A stretch of 64,000 nt of DNA from Flexivirga oryzae (GTDB lineage: Bacteria; Actinomycetota; Actinomycetes; Actinomycetales; Dermatophilaceae): contig NZ_JACHVQ010000005.1 in NCBI RefSeq assembly GCF_014190805.1, positions 62,001 through 126,000 of the forward strand. Direction: 5' to 3'. Positions 47,829-55,551 of this stretch are shown piece after piece. Each line of letters opens with the position of its first letter. Positions within the stretch are counted from its first letter, which is position 1. The notes below the pieces were generated by a model, which saw only the letters and a program-made list of their open reading frames with translations, was not told where the DNA came from and did no database searches. The translations under genes and the position numbers were made by a program.

Positions 47829-48506
47829 ATGCCCCCCTCGTCACCACGCACCCCCGGTAGCGGCGTCCGCAGCTCCCTGATCGCGGCGATCGTCGTCTTC
47901 TCCCTCGGGATCGCCGCCGGGCTGACCTACATCGTGCAGCACGGCACCACGACCGGGGCCGGGGGAGAGCAGCCGACGCTGCACACGGTGACCAGGACGG
48001 TCGGTCCGGGGCAGTCGACACCGGCTCCCACCGGGCAGTCGGCCTCGTCCACGACCACCTCGTCGGTCGCGCCGACACCGGGTGCGCCCTCGCCCACCCC
48101 GACCAGTGAGGCGGACGCGCTGCGCAAGCTCAACGAGTGGGCCGATGCCGACGCGGCGCGGACCCCACCGGACGGCAAATGGCAGGTCGTGCTCGGCTCG
48201 AAGTACGTCGGCATCGTGGACCCGCAGCAGCAGGCCGCGCCGTTCACTGCCCAGGACATCTGGGCGCAGTTCCAGGGCTACCGGCGGCAGTTCTCCGCGG
48301 AGGCCGACAAGTTCCGGGTGCTGCGCAGCTCCGACTACGGCAATCAGCAGCGCTTCGGCGGCCACGTCTACTGGGTGGCGATGCTGCTGTTCGACTTCGG
48401 CTCCGCGGCCGAGGCGAAGGGCTGGTGCCAGGACCGGTTCGGCAAGACCGGCAAGGCGCTGGAGGAGGACTGCATCCAGGCGCACTTCACCCCGCCCCGG
48501 GGCTGA
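47829..48506 (+). CDS. Membrane-anchored protein of unknown function
   Basis: A 225-residue protein I do not recognise. Residues about 15-37 form a single membrane helix (LIAAIVVFSLGIAAGLTYIV) after a short basic N-terminus, so the rest is probably outside. Residues about 45-95 are a Pro/Ser/Thr-rich linker. The C-terminal domain contains VVLGSKYVGIVDPQQQAA and ends with two cysteines (GWCQDRFG and EEDCIQAHF) that could form a disulfide. It starts 6 bp after map and may be cotranscribed; it lies between map and the infA promoter, where many relatives have no gene. Confidence 0.65.
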   Translation: MPPSSPRTPGSGVRSSLIAAIVVFSLGIAAGLTYIVQHGTTTGAGGEQPTLHTVTRTVGPGQSTPAPTGQSASSTTTSSVAPTPGAPSPTPTSEADALRKLNEWADADAARTPPDGKWQVVLGSKYVGIVDPQQQAAPFTAQDIWAQFQGYRRQFSAEADKFRVLRSSDYGNQQRFGGHVYWVAMLLFDFGSAAEAKGWCQDRFGKTGKALEEDCIQAHFTPPRG

Positions 48507-48533
48507 GCGGAAGAACGGCGGGATCGCGCCGAT

Positions 48534-48562
48534 TTGGGGCGCTCGCAGGTCGCGGGTAGACT
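48534..48562 (+). promoter_or_regulatory. Predicted promoter of infA
   Basis: TTGGGG (48534-48539) and TAGACT (48557-48562) are 17 bp apart. The -35 extends as CGATTTGG, as at rpsJ and the right end of the window. Transcription from about 48569 leaves a leader of about 178 nt with no gene. Confidence 0.7.
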
Positions 48563-48746
48563 GATCCTTCGGGTCTGGAGTGTCTGCATTCCTCGGCGCT
48601 CGGCCACCACCCTCCTGGTTCGGGGTTCGCCCCAAGCGAGTGTGATCGGTGTGTGTCCGAAACCGGTGCTGCGGGCGCGTCATACCCACGCAAATCAGGG
48701 GCATTCTCATCCGGAGACTGCCTCGCCGAGATTCAGTTAGGAAGGC

Positions 48747-48968
48747 ATGGCCAAGAAGGACGGTGTCATCGAGATCGAGGGCACGATCGTCGAGGCCCTC
48801 CCGAACGCGATGTTCCGGGTGGAGCTGACCAATGGTCACAAGGTGCTCGCGCACATCTCCGGCAAGATGCGACAGCACTACATCCGGATCCTCCCCGAGG
48901 ACCGCGTGGTGGTGGAGCTGAGCCCGTATGACCTGACCCGTGGTCGGATCGTCTTCCGGTACCGCTGA
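48747..48968 (+). CDS. infA: Translation initiation factor IF-1
   Basis: A 73-residue S1-fold protein occupying the ribosomal A site at initiation. MAKKDGVIEIEGTIVEALPN and AHISGKMRQHYIRILPEDRV are diagnostic. TTAGGAAGGC precedes the ATG. It has its own promoter and leads the infA-rpmJ-rpsM-rpsK-rpsD-rpoA-rplQ group. Confidence 0.98.
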   Translation: MAKKDGVIEIEGTIVEALPNAMFRVELTNGHKVLAHISGKMRQHYIRILPEDRVVVELSPYDLTRGRIVFRYR

Positions 48969-49032
48969 TTCTTCGGCACGTTCGCACCCGTCGCCGCACC
49001 ACGCGGCGACCTGACTTCGAGACAGTAGGCAG

Positions 49033-49146
49033 ATGAAGGTCCAGCCGAGCGTCAAGAAGATCTGCGACAAGTGCAAGGTGATCCGCCGCAACGGCCGGGT
49101 CATGGTGATCTGCGAGAACGCTCGCCACAAGCAGCGTCAGGGCTGA
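49033..49146 (+). CDS. rpmJ: 50S ribosomal protein L36 (zinc form)
   Basis: A 37-residue L36: MKVQPSVKKICDKCKVIRR continuing to a short Arg/Lys tail. Cys11, Cys14, Cys27 and His32 make the zinc site, so this is the C+ paralogue that zinc-poor conditions can replace. AGTAGGCAG precedes the ATG. A gap of about 200 bp with small hairpins separates it from rpsM. Confidence 0.97.
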   Translation: MKVQPSVKKICDKCKVIRRNGRVMVICENARHKQRQG

Positions 49147-49226
49147 TCACCCGCACGACTCGCGTTCTTCGTCAGGACGCACACAGCACACAACTGAACA
49201 CCTTTCGATTCGCGTGACCCACACCT

Positions 49227-49270
49227 CATGCCGCACGGCATGAATGTCACCCCGGGAGTAGAGGCCCGGG
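49227..49270 (+). other. Two small hairpins in the rpsM leader
   Basis: CATGCCG (49227-49233) pairs with CGGCATG (49236-49242), and CCCGGG (49251-49256) with CCCGGG (49265-49270). They lie in the 203-bp gap between rpmJ and rpsM (49147-49349), which holds no gene. They could be an autoregulatory leader, but no specific ribosomal-protein motif is recognised. Confidence 0.4.
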
Positions 49271-49349
49271 ACCCAGCAATCCAGCCACTCCGGCTGACGC
49301 GGGAACGGCCACGCACCACACCTCTACGAGACAACAGGAGAAATGCCTG

Positions 49350-49724
49350 ATGGCACGTTTGATCGGTGTCGACCTGCCGCGCGAGAAGCGCGTCGAGGTC
49401 GCACTCACCTACATCTTCGGCGTCGGTAAGACCCGCGCCGACGAGACGCTGGCCGCAACCGGCGTCAACCCGGACACCCGTGTCCGTGACCTCACCGAAG
49501 ACGAAGTCGTCAAACTGCGCGACCACCTCGAGGGCAACTACCGCCTCGAAGGTGACCTGCGCCGTGAGATCGCCTCCGACATTCGCCGCAAGGTCGAGAT
49601 CGGTTCCTACCAGGGCCTGCGCCACCGCCGGGGTCTCCCCGTGCACGGCCAGCGCACCAAGACCAACGCCCGCACCCGCAAGGGCCCGAAGCGCACGGTC
49701 GCCGGTAAGAAGAAGGCCAAGTAA
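49350..49724 (+). CDS. rpsM: 30S ribosomal protein S13
   Basis: A 124-residue S13 of the 30S head, bridging to L5. MARLIGVDLPREKRVEVALT, then the C-terminal GLPVHGQRTKTNARTRKGPK (or near variant), are diagnostic. AACAGGAGAAATGCCTG supplies the ribosome site; the ATG at 49350 was chosen over the nearer ATGCCTG because it gives the conserved start. It leads rpsK by 52 bp. Confidence 0.97.
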   Translation: MARLIGVDLPREKRVEVALTYIFGVGKTRADETLAATGVNPDTRVRDLTEDEVVKLRDHLEGNYRLEGDLRREIASDIRRKVEIGSYQGLRHRRGLPVHGQRTKTNARTRKGPKRTVAGKKKAK

Positions 49725-49776
49725 TCCCCTTTCGGGACACCCTCACACTTTTCGACTTTAGTTTTCAGGAGAATTC

Positions 49777-50181
49777 ATGCCTCCCAAGAGCCGTCAGGCT
49801 TCCGGCGCCAAGAAGGTGCGCCGCAAGGAGAAGAAGAACGTCGCTGCGGGCCACGCCTACATCCGCAGCACCTTCAACAACACGATCGTCTCGATCACCG
49901 ACCCGACCGGTGCGGTGATCTCGTGGGCGTCCGCCGGCCAGGTCGGCTTCAAGGGCTCGCGCAAGTCGACCCCGTATGCCGCGCAGATGGCCGCCGAGGC
50001 CGCCGCGCGTCGTGCGATGGACCACGGCATGCGCAAGGTCGACGTCTTCGTCAAGGGTCCGGGTTCGGGCCGCGAGACCGCCATCCGTTCGTTGGCCGCT
50101 GCCGGCCTGGAGGTCGGCACCATCGCCGACGTCACCCCGCAGCCGCACAACGGTGTCCGCCAGCCCAAGCGTCGTAGCTGA
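49777..50181 (+). CDS. rpsK: 30S ribosomal protein S11
   Basis: A 134-residue S11 of the platform, next to the mRNA exit. KEKKNVAAGHAYIRSTFNNT and VTPQPHNGVRQPKRRS are diagnostic. AGGAGAATTC precedes the ATG. The 52-bp gap from rpsM and 32-bp gap to rpsD contain no clear hairpin. Confidence 0.98.
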   Translation: MPPKSRQASGAKKVRRKEKKNVAAGHAYIRSTFNNTIVSITDPTGAVISWASAGQVGFKGSRKSTPYAAQMAAEAAARRAMDHGMRKVDVFVKGPGSGRETAIRSLAAAGLEVGTIADVTPQPHNGVRQPKRRS

Positions 50182-50213
50182 GCGACCAAGACCTTCTGAA
50201 GGAGATTTGACTC

Positions 50214-50822
50214 ATGGCCCGTTACACCGGCCCGATCACCAAGAAGTCGCGTCGTCTCAAGACCGACCTCGTCGGTGGCGACAAGAACTTCGAGATGCGC
50301 CCCTTCCCGCCCGGCCAGCACGGCCGCGGCCGGGTGCAGGAGAAGGAATACCTCACCCAGCTGCAGGAGAAGCAGAAGGCTCGCTTCACCTACGGCGTCA
50401 TGGAGAAGCAGTTCGTCCGCTACTACAAGGAAGCCGCGCGTCGTCCCGGCAAGACCGGCGAGAACCTGCTGGTCATCCTCGAGACGCGGCTGGACAGCGT
50501 CGTCTACCGCGCCGGCCTGGCCCGCACCCGCCGTGCGGCCCGCCAGATGGTGACCCACGGTCACTTCGAGGTCAACGGCAAGCGCGTCGACGTCCCGTCA
50601 TACCGGGTCGAGCAGTACGACATCATCACCGTCCGCCAGCAGTCCCGGGAGAAGTTCCCGGTGCAGCTGGCCCGCGAGACCTTCGGTGACCGGCAGCCGC
50701 CGGCCTGGATGCACGTCGTCCCCGGCACGCTGCAGATCCTGATCCACTCGCTGCCGACGCGTGAGCAGATCGACATCGCGCTCACCGAGCAGCTCATCGT
50801 GGAGCTCTACTCCAAGAACTGA
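50214..50822 (+). CDS. rpsD: 30S ribosomal protein S4 (zinc-free form)
   Basis: A 202-residue S4, a primary 16S binder. It lacks the N-terminal CxxC zinc site and so is the C- form. ARYTGPITKKSRRLKTDLVG, RPFPPGQHGRGRVQEKEY and the S4 RNA-binding domain (RLDSVVYRAGLARTRRAARQ) are present. AAGGAGATTTGACTC precedes the ATG. Strong hairpins follow before rpoA. Confidence 0.97.
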   Translation: MARYTGPITKKSRRLKTDLVGGDKNFEMRPFPPGQHGRGRVQEKEYLTQLQEKQKARFTYGVMEKQFVRYYKEAARRPGKTGENLLVILETRLDSVVYRAGLARTRRAARQMVTHGHFEVNGKRVDVPSYRVEQYDIITVRQQSREKFPVQLARETFGDRQPPAWMHVVPGTLQILIHSLPTREQIDIALTEQLIVELYSKN

Positions 50823-50830
50823 GCCACCTC

Positions 50831-50863
50831 GCCGACCGAGCAGCTCCTGGCTGCTCGGTCGGC
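50831..50863 (+). terminator. Strong hairpin between rpsD and rpoA
   Basis: GCCGACCGAGCAG (50831-50843) pairs perfectly with CTGCTCGGTCGGC (50851-50863) around CTCCTGG, 8 bp after rpsD. No T-run follows, so rpoA may still receive readthrough. Confidence 0.65.
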
Positions 50864-50886
50864 GCTGTCGGCATACAACTCAATAA

Positions 50887-50914
50887 CGCCAGGCGAATAC
50901 AGAGTCGCCTGGCG
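50887..50914 (+). other. Second hairpin in the rpoA leader
   Basis: CGCCAGGCGA (50887-50896) pairs with TCGCCTGGCG (50905-50914) around an 8-nt loop. It ends 50 nt before the rpoA start. With the hairpin at 50831 it gives a two-stem leader that could adjust RNA polymerase alpha output relative to ribosomal proteins. Confidence 0.6.
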
Positions 50915-50964
50915 GATTCACAGGGCCTCATATAGCGGTGGTCCTGAGGAAAGGAAAACAACCA

Positions 50965-51984
50965 GTGCTTATCGCACAGCGCCCCTCCCTGAGCGAAGAG
51001 GTCGTCTCCGACAACCGCTCGCGTTTCGTCATCGAGCCGCTGGAGCCGGGCTTCGGCTACACGCTCGGCAACTCCCTGCGCCGCACCCTGCTGTCCAGCA
51101 TCCCGGGTGCCGCCGTGACCAGCCTGCGCATCGACGGTGTGCAGCACGAGTTCTCCACGATCCCCGGGGTCAAGGAGGACGTCACCGAGATCATCCTGAA
51201 CGTCAAGGGCCTGGTCGTCTCCTCCGAGCACGACGAGCCGGTCGTCATGTACCTGCGCAAGCAGGGCCCGGGTGAGGTCACCGCCGCCGACATCGCGCCG
51301 CCGGCCGGTGTCGAGGTGCACAACCCCGAACTGCACATCGCGACGCTCAACGACAAGGGCAAGATCGAGATGGAGCTGACCGTCGAGCGCGGCCGCGGCT
51401 ACGTCTCGGCGCAGCAGAACAAGTCCGCCGACCACGAGATCGGCCGCATCCCGGTCGACTCGATCTACTCACCCGTGCTCGCCGTGACCTACAAGGTCGA
51501 GGCGACCCGTGTCGAGCAGCGCACCGACTTCGACAAGCTGATCGTCGACGTGGAGACCAAGAACGCCATCGCCCCCCGCGACGCCATGGCCTCCGCCGGC
51601 AAGACCCTGGTCGAGCTGTTCGGCCTGGCCCGTGAGCTCAACGTCGAGGCCGAGGGCATCGACATGGGCCCGAGCCCGACCGACGCCGCCCTGGCGGCCG
51701 ACCTCGCCCTGCCGATCGAGGACCTGGACCTGACCGTCCGCTCCTACAACTGCCTCAAGCGCGAGGGCATCCACACCGTGGGCGAGCTCGTCGGGCGCAG
51801 CGAGGCCGACCTGCTGGACATCCGCAACTTCGGTGCGAAGTCCATCGACGAGGTCAAGGACAAGCTGGTCGAGATGGGCCTGCAGCTCAAGGACAGCCCT
51901 CCCGGGTTCGACGCGAGCGCCATTGCGGACCGTTACGACGACGAGGACGGCGACGGCAGCTTCGCCGAAGACGAGCAGTACTGA
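50965..51984 (+). CDS. rpoA: RNA polymerase alpha subunit
   Basis: A 339-residue alpha subunit. The N-terminal domain carries FVIEPLEPGFGYTLGNSLRR for dimer and beta/beta' assembly; the C-terminal domain shows DLDLTVRSYNCLKREGIHTV with the UP-element-binding helix-hairpin-helix (LLDIRNFGAKSIDEVKDKL). The tail is acidic. GTG at 50965 gives LIAQRPSLSEEV, the conserved start, with AGGAAAGGAA upstream. rplQ follows after 67 bp. Confidence 0.98.
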   Translation: MLIAQRPSLSEEVVSDNRSRFVIEPLEPGFGYTLGNSLRRTLLSSIPGAAVTSLRIDGVQHEFSTIPGVKEDVTEIILNVKGLVVSSEHDEPVVMYLRKQGPGEVTAADIAPPAGVEVHNPELHIATLNDKGKIEMELTVERGRGYVSAQQNKSADHEIGRIPVDSIYSPVLAVTYKVEATRVEQRTDFDKLIVDVETKNAIAPRDAMASAGKTLVELFGLARELNVEAEGIDMGPSPTDAALAADLALPIEDLDLTVRSYNCLKREGIHTVGELVGRSEADLLDIRNFGAKSIDEVKDKLVEMGLQLKDSPPGFDASAIADRYDDEDGDGSFAEDEQY

Positions 51985-52051
51985 GCACAGCCACTGAGAT
52001 AGCTCCAGTCGCGTTGCAGGACAACGCGATTCGACATACCAAGGAGAAGTA

Positions 52052-52819
52052 ATGCCTACCCCAACAAAGGGTCCCCGTCTCGGTGGCGGCCCCGCGCACG
52101 AGCGGCTGATCCTGGCCAACCTGGCGCAGGCACTGTTCGAGCACGACCGGATCACCACGACCGAGGCCAAGGCCAAGCGGCTGCGTCCGCTCGCCGAGCG
52201 GCTGGTCACCTTCGCCAAGCGCGGTGACCTGCACGCTCGTCGCCGGGTGATGACCGTCGTCCGCGACAAGGGTGTCGTGCACCGTCTCTTCACCGAGATC
52301 GCGCCCGACATGGCCGACCGGCAGGGTGGCTACACGCGCATCACCAAGATCGGTCCCCGCAAGGGTGACAACGCGCCGATGGCCGTGATCGAGCTCGTCC
52401 GCGAGCCGGTCAACGCCAAGCCGAAGCGCGCCGTCGTCGCCGAGGCCGAGGCCGCCACCCAGCGTGCGGCCAAGGACGAGGCAGCTGCCGAGGCTCCGGC
52501 CGAGCTGGCCGAAGGCGCCGAGCTGGCCGAAGGCGACGAGGTTGCCGAGGGCAAGTACGGCCCCGAGTCGGCAGCCCCGCTCGAGGACGGTGCGTCGCCC
52601 GACGCCGAGAAGTTCACCGTCAAGGGCAACGAGGACTCGATGAAGTACCACGTGGCAGGTTCGCGCTGGTACGACTCGACCGTCGCCGAGGTCTGGTTCA
52701 CCACCGCCGAGGCTGCCGCTGCGGCGGGCTTCGAGCCGGCCGGTGGCGAGGCCGCGCAGGCGGGCGACGCCGACGAGGCGGACGACGCCGAGGAGTCCGA
52801 GGGCTCGTCGGAGGAGTGA
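52052..52819 (+). CDS. rplQ: 50S ribosomal protein L17 with an extra C-terminal module
   Basis: At 255 residues it is more than 110 residues longer than enteric L17. Residues 1 to about 125 are ordinary L17 (MPTPTKGPRLGGGPAHERLI, ITTTEAKAKRLRPLAERLVT). After an Ala/Glu linker, residues about 170-232 match the L4 tail at 54 of 63 positions, with core FTVKGNEDSMKYHVAGSRWY starting at residue 188. A final acidic stretch (DADEADDAEESEGSSEE) is absent from L4. The module resembles the sunset domain known to me from L17 variants. It is the last gene of the super-operon, closed by a palindrome and terminator. Confidence 0.96.
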   Translation: MPTPTKGPRLGGGPAHERLILANLAQALFEHDRITTTEAKAKRLRPLAERLVTFAKRGDLHARRRVMTVVRDKGVVHRLFTEIAPDMADRQGGYTRITKIGPRKGDNAPMAVIELVREPVNAKPKRAVVAEAEAATQRAAKDEAAAEAPAELAEGAELAEGDEVAEGKYGPESAAPLEDGASPDAEKFTVKGNEDSMKYHVAGSRWYDSTVAEVWFTTAEAAAAAGFEPAGGEAAQAGDADEADDAEESEGSSEE

Positions 52820-52848
52820 CCGCTCGTCGCGAGTGACGGCTCATCCGT

Positions 52849-52878
52849 CCGTTGACGGTGAGATCTCGCCGTCAACGG
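52849..52878. other. Palindrome after rplQ
   Basis: CCGTTGACGG (52849-52858) and CCGTCAACGG (52869-52878) flank GAGATCTC, giving a 30-bp near-perfect palindrome. An outer pair, AGTGACGG (52832-52839) and CCGTCACT (52887-52894), extends it. It may be a first transcription stop or a DNA-binding site. Confidence 0.6.
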
Positions 52879-52910
52879 GTGGTAGACCGTCACTCACGGG
52901 ACATCCGAAG

Positions 52911-52941
52911 GGCCCGGATCCGCAGTACGCGGATCCGGGCC
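52911..52941 (+). terminator. Terminator of the alpha operon
   Basis: GGCCCGGATCCGC (52911-52923) pairs perfectly with GCGGATCCGGGCC (52929-52941), loop AGTAC, followed by TTCTGTCT. It ends transcription from rplQ. Confidence 0.85.
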
Positions 52942-53017
52942 TTCTGTCTGCCTGGATTCGCGGCGCGTGGGGCGAGGCCGGCGGCCTGTGGCGCGCCGGA
53001 GTCTCCCCAGTGTCGGG

Positions 53018-53302
53018 GTATGAGCGGGTATGCCGGTCCGGGGCGTGCCGGGGTCGCCCCTGGGGAGACGTATGAGCGGGTGTGCCGGTCCGGGGCGTGC
53101 CGGGGTCGCCCCTGGGGAGACGTATGAGCGGGTATGCCGGTCCGGGGCGTGCCGGGGTCGCCCCTGGGGAGACGTATGAGCGGGTGTGCCGGTCCGAGGC
53201 GTGCCGGGGTCGCCCCTGGGGAGACGTATGAGCGGGTGTGCCGGTCCGGGGCGTGCCGGGGTCGCCCCTGGGGAGACGTATGAGCGGGTATGCCGGTCCG
53301 AG
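53018..53302. repeat. Tandem array 3: five 52-bp units plus a partial sixth
   Basis: Units begin GTATGAGCGG at 53018, 53070, 53122, 53174, 53226 and 53278, exactly 52 bp apart. A unit continues GTRTGCCGGTCCGGGGCGTG, then CCGGGGTCGCCCCTGGGGAG, AC. Units are almost identical; they alternate GTATGCC/GTGTGCC, and one or two have GAGGCG for GGGGCG. GGGG-TCG-CCCC can fold. It lies between the convergent rplQ and MFS genes, in a gap of about 500 bp with no gene. Confidence 0.92.
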
Positions 53303-53318
53303 CCGCCCCGAACGACGG

Positions 53319-54488
53319 TCAGGCAGCCGCTGCCAGGCGTTGCTTGCCGAACGCTGCCGCCAGCGGCACCAGCGCAATGACCAGGAGGATCGGCACGGCA
53401 TACCCGATGCGCAGGGAACCGGTCCCGATCGCGCCGGTGAGGACCGACCCGACGAGTGCGCCGACATAGTTGAACTGGTTGAACCGTGCGATGACCGCGT
53501 CGGTGCGGGCGATCGTCAGCTCCGGATCGAGCGTGCCGCCGGCTCGTGCCAGGGTCGCGGCTGCGGAGTAGGACAGCGGCGCGACGACCGCGATGCCGCC
53601 GCCGAGGACGAGGAAGCCGAGCACGCCGACCGGCCAGTTCGGCGCGCAGACCACGATCAGCAGCCCCACGATCGCGATGACCGCGCCACCGCGCAGCAGC
53701 CGCGTGGCACCCAGCGAGTCGGTCAGCCGGTCGCCGGCGATGCGGGCGCCCAGCGATGCGACCAGGTAGGGGAGCGTCGCCAGCGCGACCAGGCCGCTGG
53801 GCGCCTGCAGGGTGTCGTCGAAGTACACCGAACCCCAGGTGGTGGACGCGGTGTCCACGGTGTAAAAGATGACGCACGCCGCTCCCACGACCAGGATCGG
53901 CCGCCACGGGATGCCTTCCGCGGCCTCCGGGGACGGAGCGCTGCCGGAGCCGGGCAGGAAGCGTGCGAACGCCACGAGCAGCGGGAGCAGCGCCATACCG
54001 CTGGACAGCGCCGCGATGGACGCGTGCGGCAGCGCCAGGGTGATCAGGGTGCCGGCGATGCCGCCGGCGGTCCACGCGCCGTGGAAGGAGGGCAGCACCG
54101 TGCGGCGCACCTGATGCTCGAGTGACACCGCCTGCATGTTGGTGGTCGCGTCCACCATGCCGAGCACCAGCCCGTAGATGGCGAGACCGGCGATGAGCAC
54201 AGGTGTGCCCGGAGCGTTGCCGCTGACCAGGAGCGCGACGACCATCCCGAGCAGACCGGCGCGCAGGACGACGGCGCTGCCACGGCGGGGTGCCACCTTC
54301 TCGGCGAGCAGGGAACCGCCGCCCGCGAGCAGCACGATCATCAGCATGAGCAGCGTCAGACCCAATTGCGAGATGTTCCAGTGGTCTTCGAACTTCGGCA
54401 ACCGCGTCGTCAGCGACAGGAAGACGCAACCCTGGGCGAAGTAGGCTGCGGCGATCGCGGCGCGCGGCGAGTAGCTCACGCTCGGCAT
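53319..54488 (-). CDS. MFS transporter
   Basis: A 389-residue membrane protein with about 12 hydrophobic segments. LTTRLPKFEDHWNISQLGL near the N-terminus and GMVDATTNMQAVSLEHQV are typical of the MFS group near inner-membrane protein YbjJ. FHGAWTAGGIAG follows in the fourth segment. The substrate is unknown. ATG at 54488 gives MPSVSYSPRAAIAAAYFAQG; longer frames upstream would run into truA and are rejected. It is divergent from truA across 73 bp and intrudes between rplQ and truA. Confidence 0.85.
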   Translation of the reverse strand: MPSVSYSPRAAIAAAYFAQGCVFLSLTTRLPKFEDHWNISQLGLTLLMLMIVLLAGGGSLLAEKVAPRRGSAVVLRAGLLGMVVALLVSGNAPGTPVLIAGLAIYGLVLGMVDATTNMQAVSLEHQVRRTVLPSFHGAWTAGGIAGTLITLALPHASIAALSSGMALLPLLVAFARFLPGSGSAPSPEAAEGIPWRPILVVGAACVIFYTVDTASTTWGSVYFDDTLQAPSGLVALATLPYLVASLGARIAGDRLTDSLGATRLLRGGAVIAIVGLLIVVCAPNWPVGVLGFLVLGGGIAVVAPLSYSAAATLARAGGTLDPELTIARTDAVIARFNQFNYVGALVGSVLTGAIGTGSLRIGYAVPILLVIALVPLAAAFGKQRLAAAA

Positions 54489-54549
54489 ACTTGCACGTCG
54501 GCGGGTCGCGTGGGGGAGAAATTGGACGATTGACCATGTTCGTGGTCGA

Positions 54550-54555
54550 TAGGCT
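54550..54555 (+). promoter_or_regulatory. Predicted -10 for a leaderless truA transcript
   Basis: TAGGCT (54550-54555) ends six bases before the truA ATG, so transcription would start at or next to the start codon. No Shine-Dalgarno precedes the ATG. A -35 at proper spacing is not obvious (TTGACC at 54530 is too close). Confidence 0.5.
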
Positions 54556-54561
54556 GCGAAC

Positions 54562-55398
54562 ATGCGGCTGCGGATCGACTTCGGGTATGACGGCACCGAC
54601 TTCTCCGGCTGGGCCGCGCAGCCGGGCCGCCGGACGGTCGAGCAGGCGCTGTCCGAGGGACTGGGGACCATCCTGCGGTGTTCACCCCCGAAGCTCACGG
54701 TGGCCGGCCGTACCGACGCCGGGGTCCATGCGCGTGGCGCGGTCTGCCACGTCGACGTCGACGAGGCGTTGTATGCCGCCCTGCCCGGTCGCTCGGCACG
54801 TGCACCCGAGGAGGCCGCGCTGACCAGGCTCGGTGGCGTGCTGCCCGGTGACGTGGTGGTGCACGCGGTCACGCCCGCGGCACCCGGCTTCGACGCGCGG
54901 TTCTCCGCCGTCTCCCGCCGGTACAGCTACCGGTTGCTCGACCATCCCGCCGCCGCCGACCCGACGAGGCGGCGCGACACGGTCGTCGTGCGTGGCCCGC
55001 TGGATGTCGGGGCGATGGACGGTGCGGCACGGAAACTGCTGGGGCTGAAGGATTTTGCGGCATTCTGCAAGAAGCGCGAGGGGGCGACGACGGTCCGCAC
55101 GCTGCTGGACTACGGCTGGCACCGCGGCGACGACGGGGTGCTGGTCGGCACCGTGCTGGCGGACGCGTTCTGCCACTCGATGGTGCGCTCCCTCGTCGGT
55201 GCAGTCGTGCCGGTGGGTCTGGGAAGGCACGGCGTCGACTGGCCGCTGGAGGTGCTGACGGCCCGACGGCGGGACCCGGGCGTCACGGTGATGCCGCCGC
55301 ACGGGCTGTGCCTGGAGGAGGTCACCTACCCGCCGGACGAGGAACTCGCGGCGCGGGCCGACGAGTCCCGCGCGGTTCGCCGGCTTCCCGAGCCCTAG
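54562..55398 (+). CDS. truA: tRNA pseudouridine(38-40) synthase
   Basis: A 278-residue enzyme making pseudouridine at tRNA positions 38-40. RLRIDFGYDGTDFSGWAAQP opens the fold; the catalytic aspartate lies in VAGRTDAGVHARGAVCHVD, and FCHSMVRSLVGAV is the family's C-terminal motif. ATG at 54562 is preceded by TAGGCT and has no ribosome site, so the mRNA may be leaderless. In related genomes truA sits between rplQ and rplM; here genes are inserted on both sides. Confidence 0.95.
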   Translation: MRLRIDFGYDGTDFSGWAAQPGRRTVEQALSEGLGTILRCSPPKLTVAGRTDAGVHARGAVCHVDVDEALYAALPGRSARAPEEAALTRLGGVLPGDVVVHAVTPAAPGFDARFSAVSRRYSYRLLDHPAAADPTRRRDTVVVRGPLDVGAMDGAARKLLGLKDFAAFCKKREGATTVRTLLDYGWHRGDDGVLVGTVLADAFCHSMVRSLVGAVVPVGLGRHGVDWPLEVLTARRRDPGVTVMPPHGLCLEEVTYPPDEELAARADESRAVRRLPEP

Positions 55399-55422
55399 GG
55401 CCGACCGGCCTTCCCAACTGCG

Positions 55423-55524
55423 CCGAGAGGCCCACAAACACATCGAGAGGCTCAGGAACCGGGCGATTTCGGGCCGATTCGAGGCCCTGTTGCTGGGCCT
55501 GTCGGTCGTATGTGGGTCTGTCGG
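55423..55524. repeat. Nested palindromic element with four CCGASAGGCCCA half-sites, copy 2
   Basis: Forward half-sites CCGAGAGGCCCACA (55423-55436) and TCGAGAGGCTCA (55443-55454) face TGGGCCTGTCGG (55495-55506) and TGTGGGTCTGTCGG (55511-55524). Order, polarity and the roughly 20-bp pitch match the copy at 5790-5881; the middle differs. It fills the gap between the convergent truA and hydrolase genes and could serve as a two-way terminator. Confidence 0.65.
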
Positions 55525-55551
55525 TGTGTGGGGCGTGTGCGATGCCGGGCG

